A stretch of 64,000 bases of DNA from Planctomycetota bacterium (GCA_029259935.1 JAJDEH010000196.1:13681-77680), one strand, 5' to 3'. Counted from the stretch's first letter, positions 45,901 through 54,758 are shown. Notes: generated from the letters alone by a model not told the origin. Program-made: numbers and translations.

Positions 45901-47121
45901 CCGCAGCGATCCAAGCATCGCAACGATTGCCGTTGCCGCCATCAACAATGTGAAGGCCGCCCTTCGAGTGAGCGATACATGACTGCGGGCTTTGTCGAGC
46001 AATGCCAAAATGCGATGCTCGAAACTCGAACCGCGCGACATGCCAATGGCGGCTCTCAGATTTCGATGCTGATAAGATTTGGCGACGTCCAACAAAACAC
46101 TGGCGTAGTCCGTGGCTCGTGCACCGCAGGAAACGACCAGATCGTCGCAAGCCAATTCTCGCAACTTCCGCATTTGCAGCAAACCAACCCAGCATATGGG
46201 GTTGAACCAGTGCAAGGCACACACCAAACCGGCGATGACCTGCGTCAACACATCGTATCTTTTCGCGTGTGCAAGTTCATGCAACAAAACCACGCGGCGA
46301 CGTGCCGAATCCCAACTGTTCGCGTTGCTGGGAAGCAAGACGATCGTCCGCAGAATGCCGCTAACCATTGGCGACTCGGCACCATCGAGTTTTCGCAATT
46401 CAACTTTGCGCGTGAACTCCAGAGACCGCGATGCATCGACGACGGCTTGGGACCATTCTTTGTCTTCGAGGACGCAGCTACGACGAAGGACTCGCGCGAG
46501 CGATAGTTGATGCCACACGGTTCGCAGTAGGCACAACACAATTCCGCCAACCCAAATGACAAGGCAGGCGGCCGCCCACGATAATTGGAAAGAAGCTTCC
46601 TTGACGGGCGCACGGCCGCTCGGCATGGACGGCGTGGCGTCTACTAGTTTGCTCGGTGGCTGCGAGTTGATTGAAACTGTTCCGTGGTCGGTCGCTGCCG
46701 GTTTCGATTCGTGAGTTGTTGGGAGAGCTGAAATCGGATTCGGGATTACCGGCGCTCCAGCACCCTCCGCGATTGCCCAACTGACTGGCTCCAGCGAACC
46801 ACCGTGGACCTCCGCATTCGTCGTTGCAATGCTGGGGCCCGGCGATTCACCAAGCCAAGACGCAGGAAAAACCGCTATCGACCAGGTTGGCAAGAACAGT
46901 GTTATTACAGGAATAGCAAGGCACCCGCAAAACCCCAGGGTCCACAATCGATGAAGGGCCGCCGCCGACCAAGTTCGCAGCAAGCTGGCGACCAGCCATA
47001 TTCCCAGAAGTAGCAAAAAGCACTTGGCGGCAGTGTCCATCAGGAAAAAGGGAATCGTCTCGGCGGAAAGGCCCATACTGAGAACGTCACTGCCAACGAA
47101 TCGAAACAGATGGTGGTTCAT
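42910..47121 (-). CDS. BlaR1-like M56 metallopeptidase fused to carboxypeptidase-regulatory domains and a thioredoxin
   Basis: 1403 residues. Several N-terminal membrane helices (about 24-90, 180-205) frame an M56 peptidase with HELAH at 281-285 and ELACDD about 30 residues later. A membrane helix near 395 precedes a long region (about 440-1230) of beta domains like carboxypeptidase regulatory repeats (GKVTNAKTGKPV, GKVVSPGGRAVPKG). The C-terminus is a TlpA-like thioredoxin with CGPC at 1304-1307. The peptidase is cytoplasmic-facing in BlaR1 and cleaves BlaI; blaI lies 2 bp upstream here. Fusion to thioredoxin is unusual. Confidence 0.85.
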   Translation of the reverse strand: MNHHLFRFVGSDVLSMGLSAETIPFFLMDTAAKCFLLLLGIWLVASLLRTWSAAALHRLWTLGFCGCLAIPVITLFLPTWSIAVFPASWLGESPGPSIATTNAEVHGGSLEPVSWAIAEGAGAPVIPNPISALPTTHESKPAATDHGTVSINSQPPSKLVDATPSMPSGRAPVKEASFQLSWAAACLVIWVGGIVLCLLRTVWHQLSLARVLRRSCVLEDKEWSQAVVDASRSLEFTRKVELRKLDGAESPMVSGILRTIVLLPSNANSWDSARRRVVLLHELAHAKRYDVLTQVIAGLVCALHWFNPICWVGLLQMRKLRELACDDLVVSCGARATDYASVLLDVAKSYQHRNLRAAIGMSRGSSFEHRILALLDKARSHVSLTRRAAFTLLMAATAIVAMLGSLRLQSQEVPPAKEVGEASGQAGESDKPKPEGADSRAEKSAKESKADDDIRTMEIRVRDEQGKPIEGTKVHASVWDLASRNGKRRFTPNADYLTDAEGIAAIKIPRKLRILRLWPSKSGYVPQFVNFTQGTHDDGKLIPGRYEFKLAKGTELGGKVVDDSGKPIAGVGVAVRVEAKEPRWGANPKPIISTWLTDEDDAITDKNGKWKIVNAPAPVGGEDHQFYLKFTHEDYISDSKWGELQLEQKLTTPMLRDGSATLTLSRGVRIVGKVVSPGGRAVPKGLVIWHDDPYGSSQVHEAQIGNKGQFETIPLPPGEHPLTVVAPGFSPQRRMVNVAKSMDELVFSMQRGKRLTLKIVDRSGNPIPNAYVGVREWRGAKSLYNSRHSSVLNSRIPRQSDENGVYLWNWAPDDAVTYQVSARDFSSNTVTLIATEAEHVVKLSRALIASGKVTNAKTGKPVMEFRVVPVIVFRPEFLTTTFDDQMPGKDGRYEIELTDDGERDYRYQVRIDADGYRSAISEQTFGLGDGHVTQDFSLEPAAARQGTVVDRQGKPVASAKVVQATPSILPAMRNAALEWGGRRLETSANGRFQLPATFEPIRLRVIHASGFADVSRKPDEPIGTIQLQPWAKVSGKLLQDGRPIPNETVYFFPVLNGRLGDPRFQDSFTAPTDENGQFEFDRLPPIAGAVRALLGPWQESPLTSSQAVPLDLKPGEKKAITLGGTGVAVTGRVAASGRSNSKLNKNWSLNYLIRRDGGIELSERFPQLSFDPAGPVQTSWFLDPSSSGWLGTRQNHFVKLAPDGRFHISGVPPGKYDLVLRLFEQPTGCLVETIGERVVPIEVTAADAASGSKDVDVIEVECRSGPRVGQNMGPYKFVDTSGREQSIKDLRGRHVVLHVWASWCGPCLKRMPEIKATIQSLSDQPITFVGLNIDKDVSRAKAAAKRGSWNWSQNYLGDDSDMGRQLAISSLPTYFLVGPDGLLLASTANWTDMKDKIEAALKE

Positions 47122-47123
47122 TG

Positions 47124-47513
47124 CTATTTGCCTTCTTTACGAGCTTGTTCGATTGCCTTCTCTATTCGGTCCAAGTCGTCGACGGTCAGATTCTTTGCGG
47201 AATCATGAATCATCTCCGCCAACGCGTCCCCCGGCGATTCCGGGAAAAACGTCTCCATGACTCCGCGCAACGCTGAACGGCTGGCTGATCGCTTCGACTT
47301 GGCGGGCGAATAAGTGTGTTTCACCTCCGTACGATCTCGGCGCACCAGGCCCTTCCGTTCAAGATTCCCAATCATGGTTCGGACAGCCGAGTAGCTCGGC
47401 GGGTCGTTTAGCATGGCCCGCACGTCGGCGACGGATGCCTTTCCCAGCCGGTACAGAACATCCATGATCTGTTGCTCGCGAGCTGCCAAGCCGCGTTTCT
47501 TTTTCTTGTCCAT
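47124..47513 (-). CDS. BlaI/MecI/CopY-family repressor
   Basis: 129 residues from the ATG at 47513, supported by AGGAAAGG 6-13 nt upstream. The longer frame starts within the operator and is rejected. The winged-helix BlaI pattern is clear: AAREQQIMDVLYRLGKASVADVRAML, YSAVRTMIGNLERKGLV. It represses its own operon by binding the palindromes upstream and is relieved when the M56 partner cleaves it; that partner gene starts 2 bp downstream, implying coupled translation. Confidence 0.92.
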   Translation of the reverse strand: MDKKKKRGLAAREQQIMDVLYRLGKASVADVRAMLNDPPSYSAVRTMIGNLERKGLVRRDRTEVKHTYSPAKSKRSASRSALRGVMETFFPESPGDALAEMIHDSAKNLTVDDLDRIEKAIEQARKEGK

Positions 47514-47546
47514 TGCGCCTTTCCTGGATGAGGGGTGCCAATCAAT

Positions 47547-47587
47547 TGACATGTGTCATTTTACTGGCACATGTCAATATAGTGACA
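47547..47587 (-). promoter_or_regulatory. BlaI-type operator with 18-bp phased half-sites
   Basis: TGACA-TG-TGTCA at 47547-47558, TGGCA-CA-TGTCA at 47565-47576 and a third half-site TGACA at 47583-47587: half-sites begin every 18 bp. On the minus strand TTGACA (47577-47572) is embedded, so the -35 of the blaI promoter may be covered by the repressor. BlaI-family operators contain ACA/TGT inverted repeats. Confidence 0.72.
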
Positions 47588-47663
47588 CACACGCCCCGTT
47601 GTCAAGCGAAAAAATTAGATAGTTTCCGGGGCGCGGAGTTCACCAGTCGTGGGCCCCAGATCG

Positions 47664-48740
47664 CTATTTATACTTAAGAACTTCCTTGAGCAGTCCGCTG
47701 GGCGAGGGACGATCGGCGAACGTTGTGGCGCGGCGCTCATATCGGATGATGCCATCGCGATCGATCACGAACGTGGCGGGCCGGTTGCTTAGCTCCGTGT
47801 GGATTCGCATCTGCATGGCCACACCATAGGCGGCACTGACTGTCTGCGTTGGATCCTGAAGCAGGGGATAGCCGACACTGCCGGCATTGAGCCCGACATC
47901 TCTTAGAAATCGCTTCGCCGAATAAGATTCGTGCGGGTCGACCGCCAACAACTGAGTACCCGCATCCTCGAAGTCTTGCAGTTTGTCGCGCAACTGCGCG
48001 AGCTGGCCATGGCACACGGGTCACGTGTCGCCGTAGACAAAGACCAGCACGACGCTTTTCTTGCCGCGAAAATCGCTCAATCGAATGCTCTTCCCATCAA
48101 TGGACGTCAGTTCAAAATCGGGGGCCAGCTTGCCAACTTCGGCCGTCGCGAGTTCGTTGGTCCTCCAGTCGCTCAAACGCTTGAGATCCTTCGCATCGAT
48201 TGGGCGGCCTTCTCGGTCCAACGCATATTGCAGGTGGCGTTTGGCATCGCCGTTCTTTTCGTTGGGCTGCAACCGTCGCAGTAGCTTGTCAAATTCACGG
48301 CCCCCCAGCATTCCCAGCGAATCGGCGGCATACAGACGGACCACCGGACTGGCATCTTTTTCGGCGGCCTTGCCCAGGGCCGCACGCATGTCGGAATCGC
48401 CACAGTATCCCAGCGCCTGCGCGGCCAGCGCTCGAACCGGCGCGGAATCACTTTCCAGTGCTTTTGCCAAATCGGCAGCCCCCTGCTTGCCCTGCCGGGC
48501 AAGCCTCTGAAGGGCGGTCATGCGATGCCGCCAGCCCACGTCGTCCAGTGGCCGCATATATCTCGGCCGCCAGTTTTTGTCGTCCCAAGTTTTCTCGAAA
48601 TCCTCGAGAATGGCCGAGGCGCTGGCTTGGCCCCGAGGATCATCTTGCGCCGTCGCGCCGCATGGCGGGAGGCCAAAGCCGATCAGCACGGCGACAAGGT
48701 ACCCATAACGCACTGCAACATCACACCCAACCTTCAACAT
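47664..48740 (-). CDS. Candidate selenoprotein: HEAT-repeat redoxin with in-frame TGA (UxxC)
   Basis: 358 residues if TGA at 48021-48023 (residue 240) is read as selenocysteine; otherwise the product stops at 239. Signal-like start ([16 protein letters not shown]); HEAT-like repeats about 70-170; AhpC/TSA-type redoxin about 200-358 ([12 protein letters not shown]), with T-U-P-V-C-H in the active-site position and a cis-Pro-like [10 protein letters not shown]. The frame before and after TGA is the same, with no frameshift, and the downstream part keeps redoxin features. A SECIS-like hairpin follows the TGA. GGAGAG precedes the ATG. A nonsense mutation is the alternative. Confidence 0.78.
47986..48001 (-). 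promoter_or_regulatory. Candidate bacterial SECIS hairpin
   Basis: In the mRNA, a perfect 6-bp stem (UCGCGC with GCGCGA) carries an AGUU loop. The loop starts 26 nt after the UGA, within the 16-37 nt range known for bacterial SECIS elements, and has G in the second position. Confidence 0.6.
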
Positions 48741-48869
48741 GGTAACTCTCCGCTGTTTAGTTCGTCGGGCCGCGCCGATATTATCTCACACGCGGCGATC
48801 CGTGGCGACTGTTTCGGCCTCAATGGCGAGAGTCGATCGAGGAGCCCTGCTCGCAGTCGACTTCGCGTC

Positions 48870-50330
48870 CTACTTGGCAACCGCTCTTGTTTTTTCGGTT
48901 TCGTAGAGAACTTTGCCTTCGTCGTCGAAAAATGTGAAGCGAGCGCTGCCCGTGTTCCGCTTGGTGCCGGGGCCAACCGTCACTTTGAGAAACCCGCCGG
49001 ATGCCTTTTTCTGGGTATAGAACTGATGCACTTCCGCGTCGGGGTCGGTCGATTTAGGATCGCCCGGCTTGCGGCCCAGCCGCGAGTTTTCATCCACCAG
49101 CGCTCCGCAGGAAAACTCTTCGATGCCGAGCGGATCCTTCGAGTGATACTGCCAATGGCGGTCACCGCAAAGCGTGTAAAAACCTTGCTGATGAAGATCA
49201 TGCGCGACGACCCACCTGAAGAACTCACGTCCTTCGCGGCGAAATCCCTTATGGTTCGTGTGATTGTCGATCTTATAAGCATCGTCCGGGCCCACCAGCG
49301 GCGTCGGGGAAATCAACAACTTGAACGTCGCGTCGCTCGCCAGCAGTGTCGACTTCAGCCAAGCGAGCTGTTCGGCTCCCCACAGGGTCTTTTCCGGTCC
49401 GTCGGCCATGCGATTCGGGCTGCGATAATCGCGCCCCTCGACAAGCCAAATCTGCAAATCGCGATTCACTCTAAAGGTGCGATACGTTTTGGATTTTGAA
49501 TCCGCCGGGTCAACAACTGGCATCTGCTCGCGAAAAGTTGCAATTCCTAGTTCGCTAGACGGCTGGCGATCGCCTGCTCGGTCGCAGTCGTTGTAACGAT
49601 GATCGTGATCATCCTTTTCCCAGTAAGTCGGCACGTTGCGAAAGAGTTCCACGAATCGCGACTGGACGAATTGCTCGTGCCATTTGCGCCGTAAGTCGGG
49701 CAAGGTCTTCGCCTTGAAAACGCGGCCGTCGTAGTACACGTTGTCTCCCGTGCCGACAAAAAAGTCGAGCTTCATCTTGAGCATGGCCTTGAGCGCCGGA
49801 AATCCCGCGGCACGGTCCGGGCGAGGACCCTTCTCTGGACGCTTCGCGCCATGAAACGAGCTGTAATTCATGCCCGTCACCACGACAAAACTGACGGGTT
49901 CGGTTCCGGCCGATTCCTGCAAAGTTCGAAAACTGCAAGTCGACCCTGGCCGGGTGTCATCCCGAGTGGTGCCAAAATGTACGCGATAGTAATAACGCGT
50001 ACGCGGTTTTAGATCACGCAAGACGGATTTGACGATAAAGTCCGATTCGGGGCGAGCCATTTGCCACGAGGTTAGTTGCGACGCCTTGAATTCATCGTTG
50101 TCGGCGTATTCGAATCGCACGGCTCCCGCCGCGCCGGGCACATCGCCGCCGACATTGCTTTCGACGGACGTCAACCGAGTCTGCACGATCGCGGATGTCG
50201 CGGAAACCTCACCCGTCATTTCACCTTGGGCTCGAAACAAATCGGCCGCGAATGACGAATTACCAATGAGGACTAACAGCAGCGCCAGGCTGACGATCAT
50301 GAATCCAATCTGCAAGTTACGTCGTGGCAT
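48870..50330 (-). CDS. PhoD-like alkaline phosphatase
   Basis: 486 residues from the ATG at 50330 with GGAG upstream. Signal peptide (FMIVSLALLLVLIGNSSFAAD). An N-terminal fibronectin-like domain (about 30-130) precedes the PhoD phosphodiesterase/phosphatase domain with VTGMN, VGTGDNVYYDG, EKDDHDHRYNDCDR, YTLCGDRHWQYH. The family hydrolyses phosphate esters outside the cytoplasm with Ca and Fe. The longer frame to 50381 lacks a signal start. Confidence 0.85.
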   Translation of the reverse strand: MPRRNLQIGFMIVSLALLLVLIGNSSFAADLFRAQGEMTGEVSATSAIVQTRLTSVESNVGGDVPGAAGAVRFEYADNDEFKASQLTSWQMARPESDFIVKSVLRDLKPRTRYYYRVHFGTTRDDTRPGSTCSFRTLQESAGTEPVSFVVVTGMNYSSFHGAKRPEKGPRPDRAAGFPALKAMLKMKLDFFVGTGDNVYYDGRVFKAKTLPDLRRKWHEQFVQSRFVELFRNVPTYWEKDDHDHRYNDCDRAGDRQPSSELGIATFREQMPVVDPADSKSKTYRTFRVNRDLQIWLVEGRDYRSPNRMADGPEKTLWGAEQLAWLKSTLLASDATFKLLISPTPLVGPDDAYKIDNHTNHKGFRREGREFFRWVVAHDLHQQGFYTLCGDRHWQYHSKDPLGIEEFSCGALVDENSRLGRKPGDPKSTDPDAEVHQFYTQKKASGGFLKVTVGPGTKRNTGSARFTFFDDEGKVLYETEKTRAVAK

Positions 50331-50496
50331 CAGGAATCTCCGAGGCTGTGTTTTTAGAATTCGCATGCAATTGAGCTGCAATTAGGCTTGCACCACGATG
50401 CTCGTTCGCGAAGTCATCTAACCTGCGGTCCTTCGCCAACGTGCTGGGCCCAGACCCATTGTAGCAGCGATCCCTGGGCGATGCCGTGAATGAAGT

Positions 50497-51699
50497 TCAT
50501 TCGCACGCATCAAGCCCATTACCATATTGAGGGATTCCGTGGCGAACTCTGAGATGTTCGACCATCGCCACGGCCATATCGAGCCGCCGTTTCGCGCGGC
50601 TGTCGTCCTCGCTCGCTGTGAGTATCACGCCCTCGGCCGACATGAGATCCTCTAGCGAACGAAATCCGGTTCGCCGCTTTCGAAAGATCGACTTCAGGAC
50701 CAGACAGCGCGGTTGCAATGCGTCGATGTTCCGCAGGAGTTGGTAAGTCTTCGGGTGGTAAACAATCAATACATCGTTGGGTCGCAAGAATCGGCTCCAG
50801 CGGCGGCGGAACTCCTCCTCCGTCAGGGCACCTTCAAAGTCCGCGGCCGACAGCCGCATATGTTGCAAGTCGGCATCGGAAAGTGGTTGCTGCTGCCGGA
50901 GCCGACAAGAGAATCGTTGATCCGTACCCAAGCGCCGGGCGACCCAGTTGACAGGTCGCGGAGCCGCCCTGCGCAGTGGGGGTCGTCCCGGAGTCGCCTC
51001 TCCATAAGCAACGATCAGGCTGTCTGGTGGTTGCAGTAGGGCGCGCGGTATATCTTTGGGCCGCGATCCCCGAGCCTTGATTCGCCGCCACTCCGCATGC
51101 GTGGCCGGATGCCCTAACTGATCTTCCACCATCTTGTTGAAGGCGGACAGCAACTGTTGCAAACCGACCGTGTTCGGTTCCAAGGCTTGCAGCGCGGCCA
51201 CCGTTGCCTCCAACGTCGAGAGGCTGTGGGCATCCGGTTCCCGCCGAATGCGGTATTGACCGGGTGACGAAGGAGCCAAGCGGTAGCAGGGCAGATCCCA
51301 AAGTTGAGGAACATCGCGAACGATCGTTTTCGCCTGATGCCAGGTTCCATCGATAATCACCAGCTGGCTCGGCAATTCAGCGGCGGACAATTCGGTCAGC
51401 GCGGGCGCGTTGACCTGGGGATACAACAGGCCCGCGCCCTTCTGGATCGGTAGCTGATGTGCGGCCATGCGCAAGTTGTGATCCACGATCAGATGGCAGC
51501 GACGCAGGGCCTTTCGCACGATCCTTGCTGTATTGAACGGATGAAACCGCTCGCCCACGTGCTGCAGAATCAAAACGTCCGTGCGATTATCGATGCGCGG
51601 AATCGCCTCGCAAAAGCAAAGCGACATCGGACGAAAACATTGATAGCAGCGGTCCCGCACTTCGTTTCTTCGTCCGTCGGTTTCCGCTCGTCGCATCAT
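50497..51699 (-). CDS. DTW-domain tRNA-uridine aminocarboxypropyltransferase with C-terminal extension
   Basis: 400 residues. An N-terminal Cys cluster (RCYQCFRPMSLCFCE) and the DTW motif in VIIDGTWHQAK (near 120), plus YRIRREPDAHSLSTLEA, match TapT/TuaA enzymes that make acp3U in tRNA from S-adenosylmethionine. The typical protein is about 200-230 residues; residues about 215-400 here are an additional domain with no recognised family (LRPNDVLIVYHPKTYQLLRN). The gene lies 23 bp downstream of xylA in the same direction. Confidence 0.82.
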   Translation of the reverse strand: MMRRAETDGRRNEVRDRCYQCFRPMSLCFCEAIPRIDNRTDVLILQHVGERFHPFNTARIVRKALRRCHLIVDHNLRMAAHQLPIQKGAGLLYPQVNAPALTELSAAELPSQLVIIDGTWHQAKTIVRDVPQLWDLPCYRLAPSSPGQYRIRREPDAHSLSTLEATVAALQALEPNTVGLQQLLSAFNKMVEDQLGHPATHAEWRRIKARGSRPKDIPRALLQPPDSLIVAYGEATPGRPPLRRAAPRPVNWVARRLGTDQRFSCRLRQQQPLSDADLQHMRLSAADFEGALTEEEFRRRWSRFLRPNDVLIVYHPKTYQLLRNIDALQPRCLVLKSIFRKRRTGFRSLEDLMSAEGVILTASEDDSRAKRRLDMAVAMVEHLRVRHGIPQYGNGLDACE

Positions 51700-51722
51700 G
51701 CCCCGAGCAAACGTAATACTCG

Positions 51723-53033
51723 CTAAATGTAGCGGTTAATCAGGTGCTCGAGCATTTCCTGGCGGCCGCTTTGATTGGGTGCCGCTTCGCCCTTTTCGAG
51801 CATATAAGCTTCCAACGCGTTGAAGTCGGCTTGCCCGTCTTCGATCTGCTTGCCGATGCCCGTGTCCCAGCTTGCGTAACGATCGCGGACAAAATTTTGC
51901 AGTTCGCCATCGGCACGAATCGCGGCGGCAATTTTCAGCCCGCGAGCGAAAGCGTCCATGCCGCCGATGTGCGCGTGGAAGAGGTCAATTGGCTCGAAAC
52001 TCTCCCGACGCACCTTGGCGTCGAAGTTGACGCCGCCCGGTGCCACGCCGCCATGCTTAAGCAGCATTAACATGACTTCGGTCGTCAAGTAAATGTTCGT
52101 GGGAAACTGGTCGGTGTCCCAGCCCAACATCAAGTCGCCCGTGTTGGCGTCGATCGAGCCGAGCAAGCCTTGATGCCCGGCGTAGTCCAATTCGTGCATC
52201 ATCGTGTGGCCAGCCAGGGTCGCGTGATTCGTTTCCACGTTTAGCTTGAACCGCTCGGTCAAATCGTAAGCTCGCAGGAAGTTAATGCAGGCCGCCGCGT
52301 CCGAGTCGTACTGATGCTTGGTCGGTTCCTTGGGCTTGGGTTCGATCAGGAACGTGCCGTCGAAGCCAATTTGATTCGCGTAGTCAACCGCCAAGTGCAT
52401 GAACCGGCCCATGTGATCCAGTTCGCGTTGCATGTCGGTGTTGAACAGATTCTGGTAACCCTCGCGCCCGCCCCAGAACACATAGTTTTCGCCTCCCAGT
52501 TCCTTGGTGACTTCCAGACATTTTTTTACCTGGGCGGCGGCGAAGGCAAACGCGTCGGCATTGCAACTGGTCGAGGCTCCGTGCATGAATCGCGGATTGC
52601 TGAACAGGTTTGCCGTGCCCCACAGCAACTTGATGCCGGTCCGTTCTTGTTCTTGCTTGAGGACCGCCACGACGGCATCCAAATTCTTGTTCGATTCCGC
52701 CAGATTGGCTCCTTCCGGCGCGACGTCACGGTCATGAAAGGCATAGTAAGGCGCGCCCAGTTTTTCGATCAGCTCGAAAGCAACGCGCACGCGATTGACG
52801 GCGTTTTCGACCGAGTCCGTGCCATCTTCCCAAGGGCGAACCATCGTTGCGGCACCGAAAGGGTCGCTGCCGTTTCCGCGAAAGGTGTGCCAGTAGACGA
52901 CGCTAAACCGCATATGCTCCTTCATCGTCTTTCCCTCGACGACTTCATCTTCGTTGTACCAACGAAATGCCAAGGGATTTTTCGAATCGGGACCTTCGTA
53001 ACGAATCTTTTCGACTTCAGGAAATGCGTTCAT
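51723..53033 (-). CDS. xylA: Xylose isomerase
   Basis: 436 residues, the usual class II length. It starts [23 protein letters not shown] and has [13 protein letters not shown] and FWGGREGY around the metal and substrate sites (His of FHDRD). It interconverts D-xylose and D-xylulose (and glucose/fructose) in the cytoplasm. No xylulokinase gene is adjacent; the next gene downstream is the DTW enzyme. Confidence 0.97.
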   Translation of the reverse strand: MNAFPEVEKIRYEGPDSKNPLAFRWYNEDEVVEGKTMKEHMRFSVVYWHTFRGNGSDPFGAATMVRPWEDGTDSVENAVNRVRVAFELIEKLGAPYYAFHDRDVAPEGANLAESNKNLDAVVAVLKQEQERTGIKLLWGTANLFSNPRFMHGASTSCNADAFAFAAAQVKKCLEVTKELGGENYVFWGGREGYQNLFNTDMQRELDHMGRFMHLAVDYANQIGFDGTFLIEPKPKEPTKHQYDSDAAACINFLRAYDLTERFKLNVETNHATLAGHTMMHELDYAGHQGLLGSIDANTGDLMLGWDTDQFPTNIYLTTEVMLMLLKHGGVAPGGVNFDAKVRRESFEPIDLFHAHIGGMDAFARGLKIAAAIRADGELQNFVRDRYASWDTGIGKQIEDGQADFNALEAYMLEKGEAAPNQSGRQEMLEHLINRYI

Positions 53034-53161
53034 GCGTAGCTCTCTCGGACACTCATTTTTGATGGCGTTTCGTGGCGTGTTATCCTGACAGATTCACGGT
53101 TTGCCGACAACCGCCGGAGCGGGGCGTTCGCGTTTGGCAAGGGCACCCGCCCGCTCGCGAA

Positions 53162-54583
53162 TCATTCAAGATTCTCGTTTTCAAGTTGCGAGACCGCGGG
53201 TTCCAGTTCCTTCTGGTGCGCGGCGACCGCCTGGCGAATTTTGGCAATCACCTCGGGATGCTTTTCCGCCACGTTCCACTTTTCAGAAGGATCAACTTCC
53301 AGGTTGAACAGCAGCGGCGTGTCGTGCTCCACCGCCTTGCGAGATCCCGGACCGTACGCATCTTGGGTGATGAAATGCGCCTTCCACGGACCCTCGCGAA
53401 CGGCCATCAACTTGTAACCGCGATAGTAAAAGAGGCGTTCCCGCTTGCTGGACCCCGTGCCGAACAGCACGGGTGACAAGTCGTAACTGTCGAGAACGCG
53501 ATCCGACGGCAATGGCGTCTTCGTGATCGCGTGCAGCGTGGCGTAGATATCCATCGTGCTGGCCACGTCATGACGGACGCTGCCCGCTTTGATCCTTCCG
53601 GGCCACCAGGCCACCGTCGGCTCGCGCATGCCGCCTTCCCAAGTGCTGCCCTTGCCGTCGCGCAGCAGTCCGGCCGACCCGCCATGATCATCGAAAACAA
53701 GCCACGGGCCGTTGTCGCTGCTGAAAATGACCAACGTTTTCTTGTCAAGCTTCAGGGCCCTCAGCGTATCCAGAACTTGGCCCACCGACGCATCGATTTC
53801 TTCGATCACATCGCCGTACAGTCCGCGCGGGCTACGGTCGGCGAACTTCCGGGAACGAAACAGCGGCACATGCGGCATGCTGTGCGGCAGGTATAAAAAG
53901 AATGGCTCGTCGCGATGCGATCGAATGAACTGAACCGCTTCGTCGGTGTAACGCTTGGTGATAGTCGTTTGATCGGCGGGGCGTTCGATGACTTGCTCGT
54001 TTCGCAGCAGTGGAACATTCCAGTATTTCACCTTGGGATTCCAAAATGCCTCACGCCCTTTCGGTGTGCCCGCCACGCGATCCATGTCGTTCGAATAAGG
54101 AATGCCGTAGTAATAGTCAAAGCCGTTGTTCGTCGGCAAGAATTGGGGCAAATGCCCCAAGTGCCATTTTCCAACGCAGGCCGTGGCGTAACCTTTCGCT
54201 TGCAACGCTTCGGCCAGCGTGATTTCGGCGGCGGGAATGCCTCCTTTGGAATTAGGGAAGAGTACTCGGCGTTTGTTGCTGCACATTCCGTTACGGGCCG
54301 GCAAGCGACCGGTCATCAGCGCCGCGCGGCTGGGCGTGCAAACCGGAGCCGCCGAATAGAATTGCGTCAACTTCATGCCCTCGGCAGCCATGCGGTCCAG
54401 GTTGGGAGTACGAATGGTCGGATGCCCAAAGCAGCCCAAATCGCCGTATCCCAAATCATCGCAATAGACCACCACGAAGTTAGGCCGCTCACCGCCATCG
54501 TCGGCACGTGCCTTCGCCAAGGGGATCAGCAGCAAGATCAACAAGCCAAAATACCCAGCGACGACGCAGTTTCTTCTAATCAT
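53162..54583 (-). CDS. Exported sulfatase
   Basis: 473 residues from the ATG at 54583 (a TTG codon just before it is not preferred). Signal peptide (FGLLILLLIPLAKARA). The metal site DDLGYGDLGCFG and the formylglycine motif C82-T-P-S-R are present, along with later GKWHLGHLPQF and SDNGPW. Type I sulfatases remove sulfate from polysaccharides outside the cytoplasm and need a formylglycine-generating enzyme, not seen here. Very numerous in planctomycetes. Confidence 0.93.
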   Translation of the reverse strand: MIRRNCVVAGYFGLLILLLIPLAKARADDGGERPNFVVVYCDDLGYGDLGCFGHPTIRTPNLDRMAAEGMKLTQFYSAAPVCTPSRAALMTGRLPARNGMCSNKRRVLFPNSKGGIPAAEITLAEALQAKGYATACVGKWHLGHLPQFLPTNNGFDYYYGIPYSNDMDRVAGTPKGREAFWNPKVKYWNVPLLRNEQVIERPADQTTITKRYTDEAVQFIRSHRDEPFFLYLPHSMPHVPLFRSRKFADRSPRGLYGDVIEEIDASVGQVLDTLRALKLDKKTLVIFSSDNGPWLVFDDHGGSAGLLRDGKGSTWEGGMREPTVAWWPGRIKAGSVRHDVASTMDIYATLHAITKTPLPSDRVLDSYDLSPVLFGTGSSKRERLFYYRGYKLMAVREGPWKAHFITQDAYGPGSRKAVEHDTPLLFNLEVDPSEKWNVAEKHPEVIAKIRQAVAAHQKELEPAVSQLENENLE

Positions 54584-54758
54584 CAAAGTTGCCTATCGAG
54601 ATAACAGGGTGCGGTGACTAAACGACGTAACGGCATGATAAATAGCGGCCTAGGTGAAAACAACAAACTTCCGTCGAACGCACGCTATTTCAGGAACGGA
54701 ACATGGGAGAACTCAACCCAAACGCCTAAGGACGCGGGGTTCGAGGCCAAGACTAGAA

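Noticed and set aside
48021..48023. Simple pseudogene or sequencing error at the TGA
   Set aside because: Not excluded, but the codon sits exactly at the redox active site, the frame is otherwise intact, and a SECIS-like hairpin follows.
48525..49499. 324-codon plus-strand frame
   Set aside because: Runs opposite the redoxin and PhoD genes and mirrors their codons; no family features.
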